Shown: positions 44,130 to 56,346, numbered from the stretch's first letter. The stretch: DNA of 64,000 nucleotides from Siphonodentalium dalli (GCA_032622095.1 CP136065.1:56415949-56479948); one strand, 5' to 3'. Notes: generated by a model not told the origin, from the letters alone. Numbers and translations: made by a program.

Positions 44130-44345
44130 AATAAAGCTAAGCGGATAATGTTCCAGCAGAAGTTAGAGAATCAGCAGAAAGTACTTGATCTTTCTGCACT
44201 TCCACCATGTGAGGAATCTTTAATTCTACACTCAAAACGAGCCAACATGATAGCAAAACAGTGGAGACTTGCAACCGTTGCCAAATCAACCACAGATGAG
44301 AGATTGCATAATCCGTGGGCAGAACTATTGCACTTTATTATATGA
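44130..44345 (+). pseudogene. Captured coding remnant, right-arm copy
   Basis: It is open for 72 codons: KLENQQKVLDLSALPPCEES, LHSKRANMIAKQWRLATVAK and a truncated end. It is the inverted partner of 41104-41335 and is less disrupted at the frameshift site, but a deletion removes the HGWTADRQPE part. Confidence 0.5.
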
Positions 44346-45081
44346 ATTCTATCAACTAGTATGAACGACCTTTCGAGTTTAGTATAGCATAAAATTGAAA
44401 GCATTGAGAACACTATCTTGGGGTAGGGTTAAGTTTTACTTTATTTCTTAATTCTGGTCTGGTACATGATTATAGCATTTCATGTCTGATATTGGGGATG
44501 AATTTATGCTTATTGTGGTGCATGATGTGCAGCTGTATCCATAAAGCTGACAAAGTCATGGGAATTGTTCAGAAATTTTTCACTTAAAAATAATCAAAAT
44601 TTTAGCCAATTTAGTAGAATTTACCCCCAAAAAATGAAAAAATTAAACAAAAATAGACTCTACCATAACATAAACCTCCTCAGATACATCCTAGTTCCAT
44701 GATATATGATACGATTCTGAATTGGTTAATAAAACGGAACGAAAACGGGCTATTCTGACTTGATAGGTATTTTCAGATAGAAAATCGTTTTTTTGGGGGG
44801 TAGGTTAGGTTTTTGGAAATATCTCGGCTTGTTGGATATCATTGCTTGTGATGTTGATCTTATAAAATTATATTGCTGAACATTATGATGCACCACTGAG
44901 AGCTTTATACCAAAAAATGAAAATTTTATAGGAAATCTTCTGTAAAACTTTTTTGAAAAAGCACTGCAATTTATGCATTTTTTTGGCATTTTCGTAAATT
45001 TTTCACAAAATTGTTGGATAATATAACTTTTTGCACATCATAAAGGTTAAGCAACCCAGATAGAATAAATATCTGATATTC

Positions 45082-46689
45082 CAGGGGGGGGTCTGCAAAA
45101 AAATTCCGTATATAGGGCCGAGGTGGGTGGGTGGTCCAGAGGCGGAAAAAATGGTGCTTGTAAATTTTTTCCAAAATGGGTTTTTTTCAAACAATTTACA
45201 AGTACTGACCATGTAATGTTGTTTGTAAGCATGTTAGTACCATGCTTGTTGGTATAGGACTATATAGGCAGCTAAAGTGACTCTTTAGCCTCAGATTTAG
45301 CAACATTCTGGATTTCTCAGTATCCAGACCACTTCACAGTGGACCACCGTATTAACGTTCAGGAAACTTATGATCAACGGAAGAAATATTTAGTAACAAA
45401 ATTAATATATTACCCAGTTGTATTATCTGAATAAAAGTAATAAAACAAAAAAACTCTATCACAAATTGGATACTACATGGTGAATACTCAATGATGACTA
45501 CTAGTAGATATCATTAACCTGAGTGTTGCATAACATGAAATTGAAAAGGGTATCTCATAAATTTCTAATGTCTGAAATACTGTCTTGTTCTGGCATGTAA
45601 TCAAATTCATTCCTTCTGATTATTTCTCATCTTGAATGATTGCAAGTAATGTTAATTTGCAACAATTATCCAAATAAAACTGAATTGTTTATGATGAATG
45701 ACATTACTGTTTACTGCTCAGACAATCCCAAATGAAGGTGACGCTATTCTCATTGAATTTCCGAACTTCATCTGGGAGCTTTACTGCTCAACAAGACGAA
45801 ACTAAAATACTAATTGTATACTGTTATCACTTACAAATAGATGAACTGAAATAATGTGATGCATTCAGATGCATTGAGAAATGACATTCAATTCTTCATT
45901 CTGGTCTATCACCATACCAAACAACATCAAAATTTGACAACCGACACTTAACTTATATTGCAAAAACTTTGTATGGGCTGAATTTCATAAAGTCGAACAG
46001 GGCCTATAACCCGCGATATTATGCATATTCGTCCCCCATTTCTGGTCCGTCTCCATGCCATAGGGCATCAAATATGACAACTGACAAATGTTTGTACGGA
46101 CAGACGGCTCGAGACGTCAACTATATACCCGCCGACTAATATCGGGCAGTATAATAACCATATATCTATGTGTATACCTAACCAAAAAACAATTCCCCTC
46201 CCCACCCCATCCCATTGGATAAGACTAAAGAGTTCTTTGATCATGCACATATAATTGTGGAACCCCTGACCTGTTTACCACTATTTACACTGGCCAGTGT
46301 TCTCTGTCAGACACAACACACTCGATATATTAAGGCTATAAAGGGGTCTAGGGCAATTTGTGACATATAGTGTACCTACACAATGCTTAATTAATATTGT
46401 TGTTAGATACTGAAAACACCAGGAAACACATGGAAATACAGTATATTTTTCGTTTTTCTGATCTGTGTTTACCAATTAGTAAGGCAGTTAACACAGTTAT
46501 TGAAGAACGGCTAAAAAAACCTCTGAAATTTTGATAAAAACATGAGAAACGGGGGGGGGGGGGGTGGGTCCCCAAAATTTTGGAGGAAAAAAAGATTTTT
46601 TTTTGCAAAAATGGGGTGGTGGGTCCCTCGAGGTCGGAAAAAAACTTTTTGGGCCCTATATGTGCAATTTTTTTCCACACCCCCCCCTG
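45082..46689. mobile_element. hAT-like element inserted in the right arm of the giant element
   Basis: Ends CAGGGGGGGGTCTGCAAAAA and TTTTTTCCACACCCCCCCCTG are inverted, and GATATTC is present on both sides (45075-45081, 46690-46696). The left arm of the giant element (about 40285) shows the same site empty, proving a discrete insertion. CAGGG ends suggest hAT, although 7 rather than 8 duplicated bases are visible. The 1.6-kb interior is non-coding. Confidence 0.85.
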
Positions 46690-46922
46690 GATATTCAAGT
46701 ATATTTTATTCAACATTTGTCTTATTTTATTGATTTTCCTGATTATACTGAAATTTGCAGATCAAAAACACCAAAAAGGTAAAAAATATATATTTTCCAC
46801 CTGCTCCGCCCTGTATACCTCAAAGTTTTCGAACCCCCATGGCCCTGGGGCAAGGATAATTGGAGATAGCGTAAAAATTTCTACCCTTTCGTGTGACACT
46901 ACCCTCATCTGGGGGCCGGTCT

Positions 46923-47398
46923 GTGTGCATTTTAATTATACACTTATGCGCATGTGTAACTTTGTTAATTATTTAGTTTGCCACAATCGTACTGACTTAT
47001 TTGGAACTTTGTTCCACCAAAACGTTTGTAAGATATGATGCATGATTGGAATTCCTCTACATCTGTGTTCTCTCTACTGACACCATCCGTGTCATTCCCA
47101 GTAAGCACGTGTTTTCTCATTATCACCCCTTCATCCACATATGAAATCGCTCTACCTCCCTTTCAATATTCCTCTCTCCATCTCGAACTTCTTGCACCAG
47201 TCCTGTTAATATAATGATTGATATCTTCTCGCTCTTCACTTTCATGACACAGATATGTGGTGCAGTTGCTGTCCCATTTTATCTGCTGCTAAGCAACCTA
47301 TGCTGTTCTGCACACTGGTTGATGATCACACCCACAAGACATCTTCTTGACTTCCCTTTAAAAAAAACTTCACTCTTCTATTTCGTTGATATGTTGTT
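46923..47398. other. No gene recognised
   Basis: T/C-rich sequence between the giant element and the retrotransposon. It may be the retrotransposon's 3' untranslated region read in reverse. Confidence 0.45.
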
Positions 47399-47830
47399 TT
47401 ATATGCTTTTCCTCTCCGATTTTATATCTGTACTCCCATCTCTCAATTGCCTTGTTCTATATGATTTTATTTCCCTCCGTCTTTGGTACTCGTTCTGTGA
47501 TATCTGACTGTAAACGTCATGCATTGTAACACTGACATCTTTGGCAAGAGTATCGGCCATTTCACTTCCTTCTATATCCGAATAACCAGGCTCCCGGGTA
47601 CAGTCTACTGTATTCCCATCTTTGCTCAAACTCTGCACATGTCTTATCTTTACAACTTCTATCTGCTTTCTCGGAATCCCATGTGACTGCACAATTTTGA
47701 TGACAGGTCCCACATATACCTTCACATTTGCCTTCGCTCTCCATCCATACAAAACATCGCCGCCGCACCATAATCACCGTTGCCAGCTATCGTTTCTCCA
47801 TCGCTGTGCACAACTATCTCCCCCATTCAT
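47399..47830 (-). pseudogene. RNase H domain of an I-like non-LTR retrotransposon
   Basis: On - near 47810 it reads IVVHSDGETIAGNGDYGAA (the first Asp motif), and further on PGYSDIEGSEMADTLAKD (the last RNase H block). The usual His of the PGHSD motif is Tyr here. The pieces are in different frames (47399-47752 is open for 117 codons). In the endonuclease/reverse transcriptase/RNase H arrangement, this domain lies at the ORF2 C-terminus. It places the element in the I/Ingi-like group rather than CR1. Confidence 0.75.
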
Positions 47831-48048
47831 GTTTTCCACTCACGCTTTTACCTTTTGCCACTCTTCCTCTTTGTTGCCTTTCACGTCTTCATTTTCATCC
47901 AAACAGCTAGCCACTTCTCTTTGACAGTCCAAAACAGATGAATTCTTTGTCAAATATATATGAAATCACCTTCTATGTTCTCTTCTGTCATCCTGTCTGC
48001 ATTGTATTGAATATAGTTTTCATTATTGTGAAAGGACTTGCAGGCAAA

Positions 48049-48348
48049 CTACTCGGCTCCTTCGTACTCAATCCTCAACTTATAAAGATCATTCTTCAAC
48101 GGATGTTTGTCATTCTTTGCAATAAAAATTGCATACTCAATTGTTGCAATAATTTTTTTTATGTTTGTCAGCACTTCCAGTAGCACAGATGAAGATCTTC
48201 TCAATGATATGGGTCCTGTTATCTTGAGTAGTACCACTCTCTGTACTTCTTCCGTTGTCTTTACATACTCTTCATTGGTATGCAACCACTGTGGCAATTC
48301 CATATTCAAAATAGGGTATTGAAAAGCTTCACTCTCACATCCATGCAT
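48049..48348 (-). pseudogene. Connection region of the same retrotransposon
   Basis: The frame reads QRVVLLKITGPISLRRSSSV and LEVLTNIKKIIATIEYAIFI, the 'TGxxxxTPxxxLEVLTxIxPI' region found between reverse transcriptase and RNase H in I-like elements. It is out of frame with its neighbours. Confidence 0.65.
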
Positions 48349-48845
48349 GGTCCCTTATCTGGATTTGTGAAGTCTATCGTGTTCTTAACTGCAGAATACG
48401 CATTTCTCTTCACAGTATGCTGTGTGTGCTCTTCAAATTTCAGTTTATTGTGTACCACAATTCCAAGGATCCGTTGACACTCTGCCACTACCACTTTTTT
48501 TCCACATATCTTCAAACTGGTGTCTTTAATGATTTCTTTCCTGTGTGGATTGAAAATCGTCACCTTTGTTTTCTCAGCAGAAATCTTCATATTCCATTTT
48601 TGCACCACGTTTCCGTTACCTTGTCCATGTCTCTCTGCGGCCTTTCTCTTAGGCCAATAACGTACTTCCAAGTTCCCACCCAACACATCATCTGCAAATT
48701 CATTGTGTGACTCCATCTCCGAATGCTTCAGCGAGTCCGCTGTGTAAACATTGCATAGTAACTGTGAAATCACTGACCCCTGTGGTATTCCAATTGTTGA
48801 CTGAAAAGCCCTGGACGTATGTTCATTCACTGTAATTAACGCCAC
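48306..48845 (-). pseudogene. Reverse transcriptase core of the I-like retrotransposon
   Basis: The 179-codon frame has GIPQGS (residues 19-24), FADD (50-53, the catalytic YxDD-type block), and NMKISAEKTKVTIF plus a later LGIVVHNKLKFEEHTQH for the thumb-side blocks. After GIPQGSVIS a Q replaces the usual P. The length and order fit blocks 4-8 of non-LTR reverse transcriptases. The frame is closed at both ends by stops or shifts, so it is a relic. Confidence 0.85.
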
Positions 48846-48869
48846 CGGTGTATACTGTTGGGCAATTTG

Positions 48870-49280
48870 TAGAAATCCGTGGACCTATGGTGATTTTATA
48901 AATAGATAATTGGTTTTTCTGGTTATTTTTGGACGCGTTAAAGTTGTACTGCGACCCGAGTCCGGTAAAAGCTGTAGTTGGAATGTCCAAGTTCGTGAAA
49001 GTTCTATTGACTATGCCGATGATTTGAGAAGCTTTGTTTTAGGATATTGTAGAAAGCCTAATCTGGCCGTGTCAAATTGAGCTATAGCGATGGGATATCT
49101 CGCAGGACAACACATTTCGGGTTTTCGTGGGGTGTGTATTCGCTGGATGTCTTAAAGTTGCAGTATGTAACTATTATGACCGCGTTAATTGCGTTCGATG
49201 TTTAGGTATGAACAATGGCTGGGCCATGCACACTTGGAAGATTTTATGGCGGGGACCCAATTTTTTATCCGCATTTAGAA
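48870..49280 (+). other. Insertion in the retrotransposon carrying a second copy of the 36-kb ORF sequence
   Basis: Sequence between reverse transcriptase blocks matches the complement of 36049-36330: 'CAACACATTTCGGGTTT', 'TTATGACCGCGTTAA' and 'GAACAATGGCTGGGCCA'. Compared with 36 kb, about 80 bp are missing. It has stops in all frames, so the copy is decayed. Confidence 0.65.
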
Positions 49281-49559
49281 GCTTTCTGGTTTGGTGAATG
49301 AAAAACCTGCAGCAATGAGCCGTATTTTTTTGTAATAGTTTGAAGAATTAGTTGTTTTAACGGAATTCATGTAACCAATATATTTTATATTATTATTTAT
49401 ATTTATGGCTAATAATATGATCTTGGTGGCGTTACAATTTCTGACTATGGTTTTCTTGTTGTTTACTGTCATTCATTCAGATAATCGTTCAGATAACACA
49501 GCATTCTACACTCGATTATTATCTCTATCAGTTTCTTCAGTAGTCCTCTCCATATTATC

Positions 49560-49960
49560 TCATAGCAACTCTCTTAATCCATTATCGTAGCCACAACTGC
49601 ATTTCCTTCATTACACCCGTTATATGCCACTGCTTGTACCACCCTGAGTACTCTACCTGGGCAACTCGGTAAGCATCTTGAGTATTCACCACACCTCCAT
49701 TTTCCAATTAGGTCTATTCTAGACTACTCTCTCCATTAGTTTACCAATAATGTGTTCAAGTGTTATAGGTCTGTAGGCTTTAGCGGTATGGTAATCATCC
49801 TTGTTGGGCTTAGGTTATGATTCTGTGATCCGTTCTCAGATATAATTCTTCTCTGACTTCCCAACTGCATACAAATTGACAAATTTATATATAAGCTGCT
49901 GTCTCGTCGGCTTATCATCGTTCAGGATTTTTAATGGTTTCTTGCGTATGAGTTTCATCA
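49560..49960 (-). pseudogene. N-terminal reverse transcriptase blocks of the I-like retrotransposon
   Basis: The - strand reads PNKDDYHTAKAYRPITLEHI then IGKLMERVV (the first block) and, after a shift, VVNTQDAYR and NEGNAVVATIMD (blocks 2-3). Several stops are present. Confidence 0.7.
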
Positions 49961-50345
49961 ATTCTTTGCTCAAGTCATTCACTACTTTGTTTCCAATAAT
50001 GATGTTTCGCATTTAGGTCACCTGCTACAAAAATAGGCAGTCGTTCCGTGTTCATTATACTTTCAATCAGCTTTGTCATCTCTGCAACCTTATTTTGTCT
50101 CACATATACTGATCCCATCAGAAAATTTACCTTGATGTTTCAATATCATTTTCTAAATACTTTGTCTATGACTTTCATGTTGTAATTGTATGCTATGGCT
50201 ATTCCTCTATTCGTGTCTTCATATTCCATTTCCAGCCTTTTAAAATATCAATCTTCTCACTGTAAGGATGTCCTAGCCCTGATATTCACATTGTAGTTAT
50301 CTTCTGTCCTGCACATCTTATCTAGCAGAGCAGCCGACGTGTTCA
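49960..50345 (-). pseudogene. Endonuclease domain of the I-like retrotransposon
   Basis: On - it reads MTKLIESIMNTERLPIFVAG followed by DLNAKHHYWK, the signature of APE-type endonucleases of non-LTR elements. An upstream part with TNRGIAIAYNYNMKV is also readable. Stops and frameshifts break the frame. Confidence 0.75.
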
Positions 50346-50563
50346 GAGACCCACTGTTTGCTTTTTTGCGAAACTCATTAGTATATATCAAGCATACCAC
50401 AAATAACAACAATGAATCAATACATTAAAAATATAGTTATTCTGGTCATTTATCAAAATAGATCATGACAATTGCAACGAAATCATACCCATACATTCAG
50501 TTTAAAAACAAGTTTTATATTATATACATATACAACATGTGTACCTTTAACTTGTTTCTATGC

Positions 50564-51345
50564 TCATTCTATAATTAAATATCTACTCTTTCTTTCACTC
50601 AAAATGTTCTTCCACTTTACAGAGTTTAAAACAAAATTCTGGAAGTTATTGGCATATGTAGCATGTTCATCAATTTTACACAAATTAAATCTTTTCTTTC
50701 TCACATCAGGTTCACAATCTCCCTGTGTATCACAAAATGTTGCTATATGTCCAATTTTAAACACATAATAGGCCTCACGATATATACTCATGTACAGTTA
50801 ATTGTCCGTTTCTGAATCTCAAATATATTTTAAATGTGTTACTAACATCAATACTACATTAAACATCAACAATTATAGGCAGAAACTTTCTAGTCACTAT
50901 ATTTAAGCCTTCTGGTGTTGCAAAATCCTCTTGAGTTCAACACTCTTCTCCAAGACTTCTTCAACTTCTTGTTCCCACACATCGACTGGTACATTTGTAA
51001 GCACACAATTGTATGTTGCAGCTGGTCTGTGTGCATTCAGCTTACCACATATCCCACCAAATGCTTCTTCTGACCAGTCAAAATTTAGTATATTCAGAGT
51101 ATTTTTCTTCTCCACAGCAAACTACTATTTCTTCGCCAACTAACGAGTATGTGTAGTTTTCTGTCTCCAATATAATATCAATAATAATTACACTTCCCAA
51201 ATTTAGGTCTGAGATTAGAGTCTTCTGCTGCCGCACACTCTTCATCAATCTATTCTTGAGGATTGTCCTTCCAATGTCTCCAGCGGTTCCTTTGTTTCTA
51301 ACTTTCTCGGCTACTGTTACCACCAGGCTCATTTCTCATTTGACA
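50564..51345 (-). pseudogene. ORF1 (nucleic-acid-binding, zinc-knuckle) of the I-like retrotransposon
   Basis: Three overlapping frames on - cover it: 51078-51332, 50903-51115 and 50564-50791. The last has FKIGHIATFCDTQGDC and LCKIDEHATYANN, two degenerate CCHC zinc knuckles where several cysteines are lost. The first two have VPVDVWEQEVEEVLEKSVEL, an RNA-binding-like segment. The order ORF1, endonuclease, reverse transcriptase, RNase H on one strand makes a complete but dead element of about 4 kb. Confidence 0.65.
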
Positions 51346-51533
51346 ATCTATTTTAGTTTCCTTCTTGCTTATTTTATCTTCCACAGCTTTATTATCCATC
51401 TTCAACACTGTGCTCAATTGTATTGTATCGACACCTGCATTTAATTTTTTTTTTATGAAACAGTGTCCACTATCTTAGCATTTAAGCTCCATTGTGCGAA
51501 TATAAAACAACATGGTTAAATTGTTCATCATAT

Positions 51534-51760
51534 AAGGATAGGATAGGATAGGATATTTTTATTTACAATACACATATGAATAGTACAATAAATTAACATA
51601 AAACTAGAATAATTCAGTATATTGCTGGGGGGAACATAGCCCTGCCGGGCTGTCTTCCTGTTTCCCCCATAACAAATATCATTATACAAATAATTTATCA
51701 GATAGCGTGAATATTATTCATATTCATATCCACGTAGACGTACAGACTAATCGTATATAT
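51534..51760 (-). mobile_element. 3' end of a CR1/L2-like retrotransposon with (TATCC)n tail
   Basis: On the - strand: 'GGAAGACAGCCCGGCAGGGC', 'TATGTTCCCCCCAGCA', then AATAAAAATATCC and repeated TATCC to the left. A short GC-rich 3' untranslated region followed by a pentanucleotide tail is typical of non-LTR elements. There is no coding part, so it is strongly 5'-truncated. Confidence 0.6.
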
Positions 51761-52920
51761 ATAACAAATAATATAAGACAAAATGTTCAGGGCGTTATTT
51801 TTACAAAAGTGTTTATATGTTTGTAAGCCAGTCCAGACGAGTGATCACTATATCGCTTTATAATGTATTTCCTTGACAATAAAGTTCCTAAATATAAAAG
51901 CATATTGATTTGCCCAAGACAATATCAATGCATATGAGCCCTATTCTTCAGTGATTGAATACTTATTTGAATATGGAGTGTCCTAAGCCTGTAATTGCAT
52001 GTATCAGTCATCTTATTTCTCTGAATATTGAAGAAATTGAAATACATAAGCACCTTGGTCTAACATGTACTAGGATGGTACTTGGCATGATCATCTAACT
52101 GATATTGAAAATCGAGCTGCAAGTCGACTGTATATACTGTGGAAGTATAAATTTATACTGAGCAAGAGACCCACCCTTTCAAATGGCTTGTGTATAAATT
52201 GAATAATTTGAAAGTAATTTGAGTTCGCAAATGGTTGCCATAGCATCATGTTGTCCATGTGGATAAATTATGAAAAATCATGGTCGTAGCCCACCAGATA
52301 TGCTCATATAATGGTGCAATAATTCTAAATTATGAAAACATGTATGCTGAATTTAAACAACTAATTGTTTGATTTTAAATGATATTCTAAATCACAACAC
52401 ATGTCTTGTATCCATGTTTTTGAATAACAAGGGACATGGTTTGGTAAATTACGGTTACATTATGTCAATATAAATTAATCCTGTAATCTCGAGTTGGGAC
52501 TGACACCTACCGGTACTGTGAAATACATTAATAAGGATATTAACTTTTCAAAGTAGGCTCATGACATGCATGGTCTAAAATGGATGGCTTTAGTAGTTCC
52601 CGAAATGCTGCAAGTCATCACGTACTCAACATTCAACACAAATAAAGAACTACTTTTCAAACAATAAATGAGTAACCGGGTATGACTTTATTACCAGAAA
52701 TAACTATAGGGTGTTACATTTCGTTCTGGGGAACACATAAGGTTGATAAATGGCTTCGCTTTCTAGTTTTAATATAACGACTTCAATGCCAATTGCCACA
52801 GAGGTGATGACGGATATGAACAACCCGATAATCATATATATGTCTCGTATACAGACCAGCAGCCTGTATATAAGGCAGGTCATATCCGGTAAAACATTTA
52901 TGTGACGTATACTTACAATG
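51761..52920. other. About 1.15 kb without recognised features
   Basis: AT-rich; I see no motif, ORF or inverted repeat. Confidence 0.5.
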
Positions 52921-52984
52921 AGATTAAGTTAGGTATATCACACTTGAAAACGACATTTTTATTAGACATGACATCCTGATTGAT

Positions 52985-53233
52985 TTGGTCGAGAAAGTGA
53001 AGAGATTCGGTGGAAGTATGGGAGAGCTTATTGGGAAGATGGAACAGTTGGAACATCGAATGAGTAAATTAGAAGTAGTTGAGTGTAAGAGGTCAGCTCC
53101 ACCTAGAAATGAGTTACATCTCCAACAAGAATACGACATACCCACACAAACAATATCTACGTCCACAATACCAAAAAACAAGCACAGTATAAAACACCAT
53201 TCATTCTCAAACAAAGATCATATATATATGTGA
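52985..53233 (+). CDS. Short ORF with coiled-coil-like N-terminus (uncertain)
   Basis: The 82-codon frame has MGELIGKMEQLEHRMSKLEV, a heptad-like coiled-coil segment, then a polar tail. Its last 30 codons overlap the tandem duplication that starts near 53130. It could be an ORF1-type remnant of a retroelement or one exon of a gene. No splice context was found. Confidence 0.3.
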   Translation: MVEKVKRFGGSMGELIGKMEQLEHRMSKLEVVECKRSAPPRNELHLQQEYDIPTQTISTSTIPKNKHSIKHHSFSNKDHIYM

Positions 53234-54325
53234 ATGTTGGTTTATTTGTTTGACCCCGAATATGTGCCGATATGGTGGATGATTTTTTTTACCAAACAAG
53301 AATTGGCAGATTCAAATGTCAGCGGGAAATCGAAGACTGAAACAAAAATGTTCTCAAAAAAGTTATTGTTTCTTCAATTATTCAACACACAAAATATCAA
53401 TTTCCAAATTTTAGCCACTAATCAGAAACCGAAATAATTTAACTCAACAACAAATGACACAAATTGACGACAAATACAAGTTGAACAAATTCTGTATTGC
53501 CAGAATAACAAGCCAGTGGCCACCAACTCTCGATCAGCGTAATACTGCATACAATAGAAAACCAATCTCAACAAAGTTTCTAACACATGAATTTAAAGAT
53601 AAAACGCAATTTGCAGATAATGCTGAGAACGTCTCAGCTACATGTTACATAGGAAGCAACCTAGAGTCCAATTACACCCAGTGTTGTATATCTAGCTGAA
53701 ATTATTCTGTACCTGTCTTTGTTAACGATTATATTTCAAGTGATAATCACAACATATAGCCACACAAATAAATGTCGGATTATGTGAGCAATTCCATTAG
53801 GCTAATGTAGAATGAAATAGCATCTTTGACATTTCACAAAAACCTGAATATGGATATAACAGTGAGCAACAATTACTTTATTCTACTTATTTCCTTCAAT
53901 TGGAATGCTTCCTTTCTGTAAGTGTTCTCATATAACTGTTTGTTATTGGCAATTCAATATTTGGCATAATTTTGAATGCACATTTAGTTTTACATTCTAA
54001 CCCTCAACACGGCCTGCAACCGAGCGGCTGATAAATATGGAATTTGGCTGTGAAGATTTCAATACTGCCAACGTGATTGTCTTGAAATTACACATTTAGG
54101 ACTGAGGATCCATACATATTATGAGTTCGTATAACTCTCATCTTGTGCTGGGGCTTTCTATATATGTATGCTATATTCTACACTTGAATATTATAGGTCG
54201 CTTTGGGATGAAACTTTCAATAACTACCTGCTTCTGTGTACACAACGGGATACATCTTACATAGTCATCAACTTGTCATGCAACTCAAATGTTTGTTGAC
54301 ATAATATTAGGCACAAAATCAGAAT
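53130..54325 (+). repeat. Tandem duplication, unit 1
   Basis: Unit 1 starts near 'CACACAAACAATATCTACG' and includes 'GGGAAATCGAAGACTGAAA', 'ACATATAGCCACA' and 'TATAGGTCGCTTTG'. Each has a counterpart in unit 2 in the same order. Units differ at roughly one base in five. Several short frames are open (53234-53437, 53454-53699) but are not conserved in unit 2. Confidence 0.75.
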
Positions 54326-55295
54326 ACCATAGCTCCATACCCACAAACAATATATACGCCCACAATTCCCAAAAACAACGGCATAAAAAGCCAATTTGAT
54401 TCTCAATCATATATCAGTTGACGTGAATGATATGATGCCCATTGGTTCTTTAGATGCGGATCATGTTGTTAAAATCAATTTGTGCAGATATGGTGAAATT
54501 CTCAAAACAACTGCATCATAAAAACATCATACAAACTGCTGGTTCGGGAAATCGAAGACTGAAAGTAAAAAAAAGTTATCAATAAACTGACTATTTCTTT
54601 TACATAACTATTATCGCACATGAAGCAATATAGTGTTATATATCCAGTGTTATATATCTAGCTGAAATTATGTTGTACCTGCCATTGTTAAAAAATCCAC
54701 TTCAAGTGGTAACAACAGCATATAGCCACATATAACTGAATGGAATCGGATTCAGTGAGCAAGAGTCTTCTGAATTTCATTAGGCCAAATGGAATGAAAT
54801 TAACAGCTTTGATGTTCCACCAAATCCCGAACAGCGAAAAAACAATGGACGAAAATTACTTGTTCAACATACGTCCGTGTAATAGAATGCCTTGTTCGCT
54901 GTAAGTGCTCTTATAAATTCTTTGTTATCGGTCATTCAAATATGTAATATCATGAGAATCACTTCTGAAAGGTTTGAAGTCTTCACAAAATAAAATTCCA
55001 CATTTTTCAGTGGCTTGATCTTAGACCGTGTTGAGGGTTAGAATATAAAATTGCAAGTTCATACAAAAAGTAATTCAGTCAGACTGATGGTCTATACATA
55101 AAATGAGTTGGCATAACTCTCAAAGCTTTCTATATATGGTATAATTTACACTTGAATAGTATAGGTCGCTTTGAGATGAAACTTTCATCAACTACCTTCT
55201 TGTGTGGAAACAGGAAACATCTTACATAGCCGTCAACTTGTCATGCAAATCCAATGTCCGTTGACCTAATATTAGGTACAAAACCACATTTTTAA
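54326..55295 (+). repeat. Tandem duplication, unit 2
   Basis: Counterpart of 53130-54325, about 0.97 kb, ending near 'TGACCTAATATTAGGTACAA'. It has a ~300-bp deletion relative to unit 1 and an inverted 'ACCGTGTTGAGGGTTAGAAT' (near 55020, versus 53998). Confidence 0.75.
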
Positions 55296-56346
55296 TGGTT
55301 TAAAAATATCAAGGGTATGCATTTGATCATAAGAACATTGAAACGCCTGCACACGCAATACACTCATGTACCGTAATACGGGGTGATTTTGGACGATTTT
55401 AAAGTTTTCAATTATTATCTCCTAAATTAATAAACGAGGCGGATCGTTCTGCCGGAGATCGTATAGTGAGTGGTAACAAACGGACCCAGACATCTCACCA
55501 AACGCTGGTGCGTTTCCATGACAACGGTCCAAAATTCGTTCGAAATCACCCCATGGGTCGGGGGGATTTCGGAGTTTCCAACAGCAAAACAGATATCAAT
55601 GATGGAGAATACAACTGAATCATATAGTGCACCATAATATTTATGGAGATGAGTATCAGTTATCAAAATAATTGATTGACATATGTGAGTCTTGTAAAAT
55701 AGAGTATAATAGATTCATTGATGTTACTGCCACTGGGCGTGTTGACGTTAAATTGCAACAATCCACGGTGCAACTATCGCGGGAACGCAAGTATTCAAAC
55801 AACTTGGGGAAAGTCCACTAAGCCTTTGACGGAAGTTTCCGGAGAGTAAAATAAATCATCTTCCATGCCCTTGCGTTTCATGAACGATACATCCATAATA
55901 TCGTCCTCATGGTATACATCTTCAATTTGGCCAATGAAATGCCTTTTCGATTTACCTTCAAATCATACAGGAATCCATGTGTCTTTCCCCATATCACAGA
56001 TGCTTGTGATCGGGCTGACTCCTTCTAATTCGGCTGAATATTTTCGCTTAAAGCCCAGCCTGTTCTCCCGAAAATGATCTGCTTAGAATAGAACTTATTT
56101 TAGGTAGATAATCTGATTAGAATCGCGTCGATAATGTCCTGAAAATGGGAACGTTTTAGTCACATTATCGACTCATAATGACACGTTTCTAAGCCAATTA
56201 TGTGCGGACAATGACAAGCCAACTCACGACTTTTCAGGTGTACGCTCTTTAACGTGTGCTTTCATTGTGGCCCGCGAAATAACGGGAATGTGTCCATTAT
56301 TTGCTTATTTCAGAATCAAATAATCACATTGAGTACCTTTTTCACA

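Larger units (their letters stand above)
40072..46922. mobile_element. Giant inverted-repeat element, 6.85 kb
   Basis: The left arm is about 40072-41600. The right arm is about 43900-46922, interrupted by an insertion at 45082-46689. The termini AGACCGGCCCCATGTGAGGG and CCCTCATCTGGGGGCCGGTCT are inverted. Arm divergence is visible but low. The core (41600-43900) holds a 42-bp minisatellite. Each arm has a copy of the same coding remnant. No transposase was recognised, so class is unknown; long arms with captured coding sequence recall foldback or MULE-type elements. Confidence 0.85.

Noticed and set aside
26679-46922. Large inverted repeats as assembly artefacts
   Set aside because: Arms are diverged and carry different insertions and indels, and partial copies of the ends occur elsewhere (479-972, 63062-63220). 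Long-read confirmation would still be useful.
47214-48183. Plus-strand hydrophobic ORFs as membrane-protein genes
   Set aside because: They are antisense shadows of the reverse transcriptase and RNase H relic on the minus strand.
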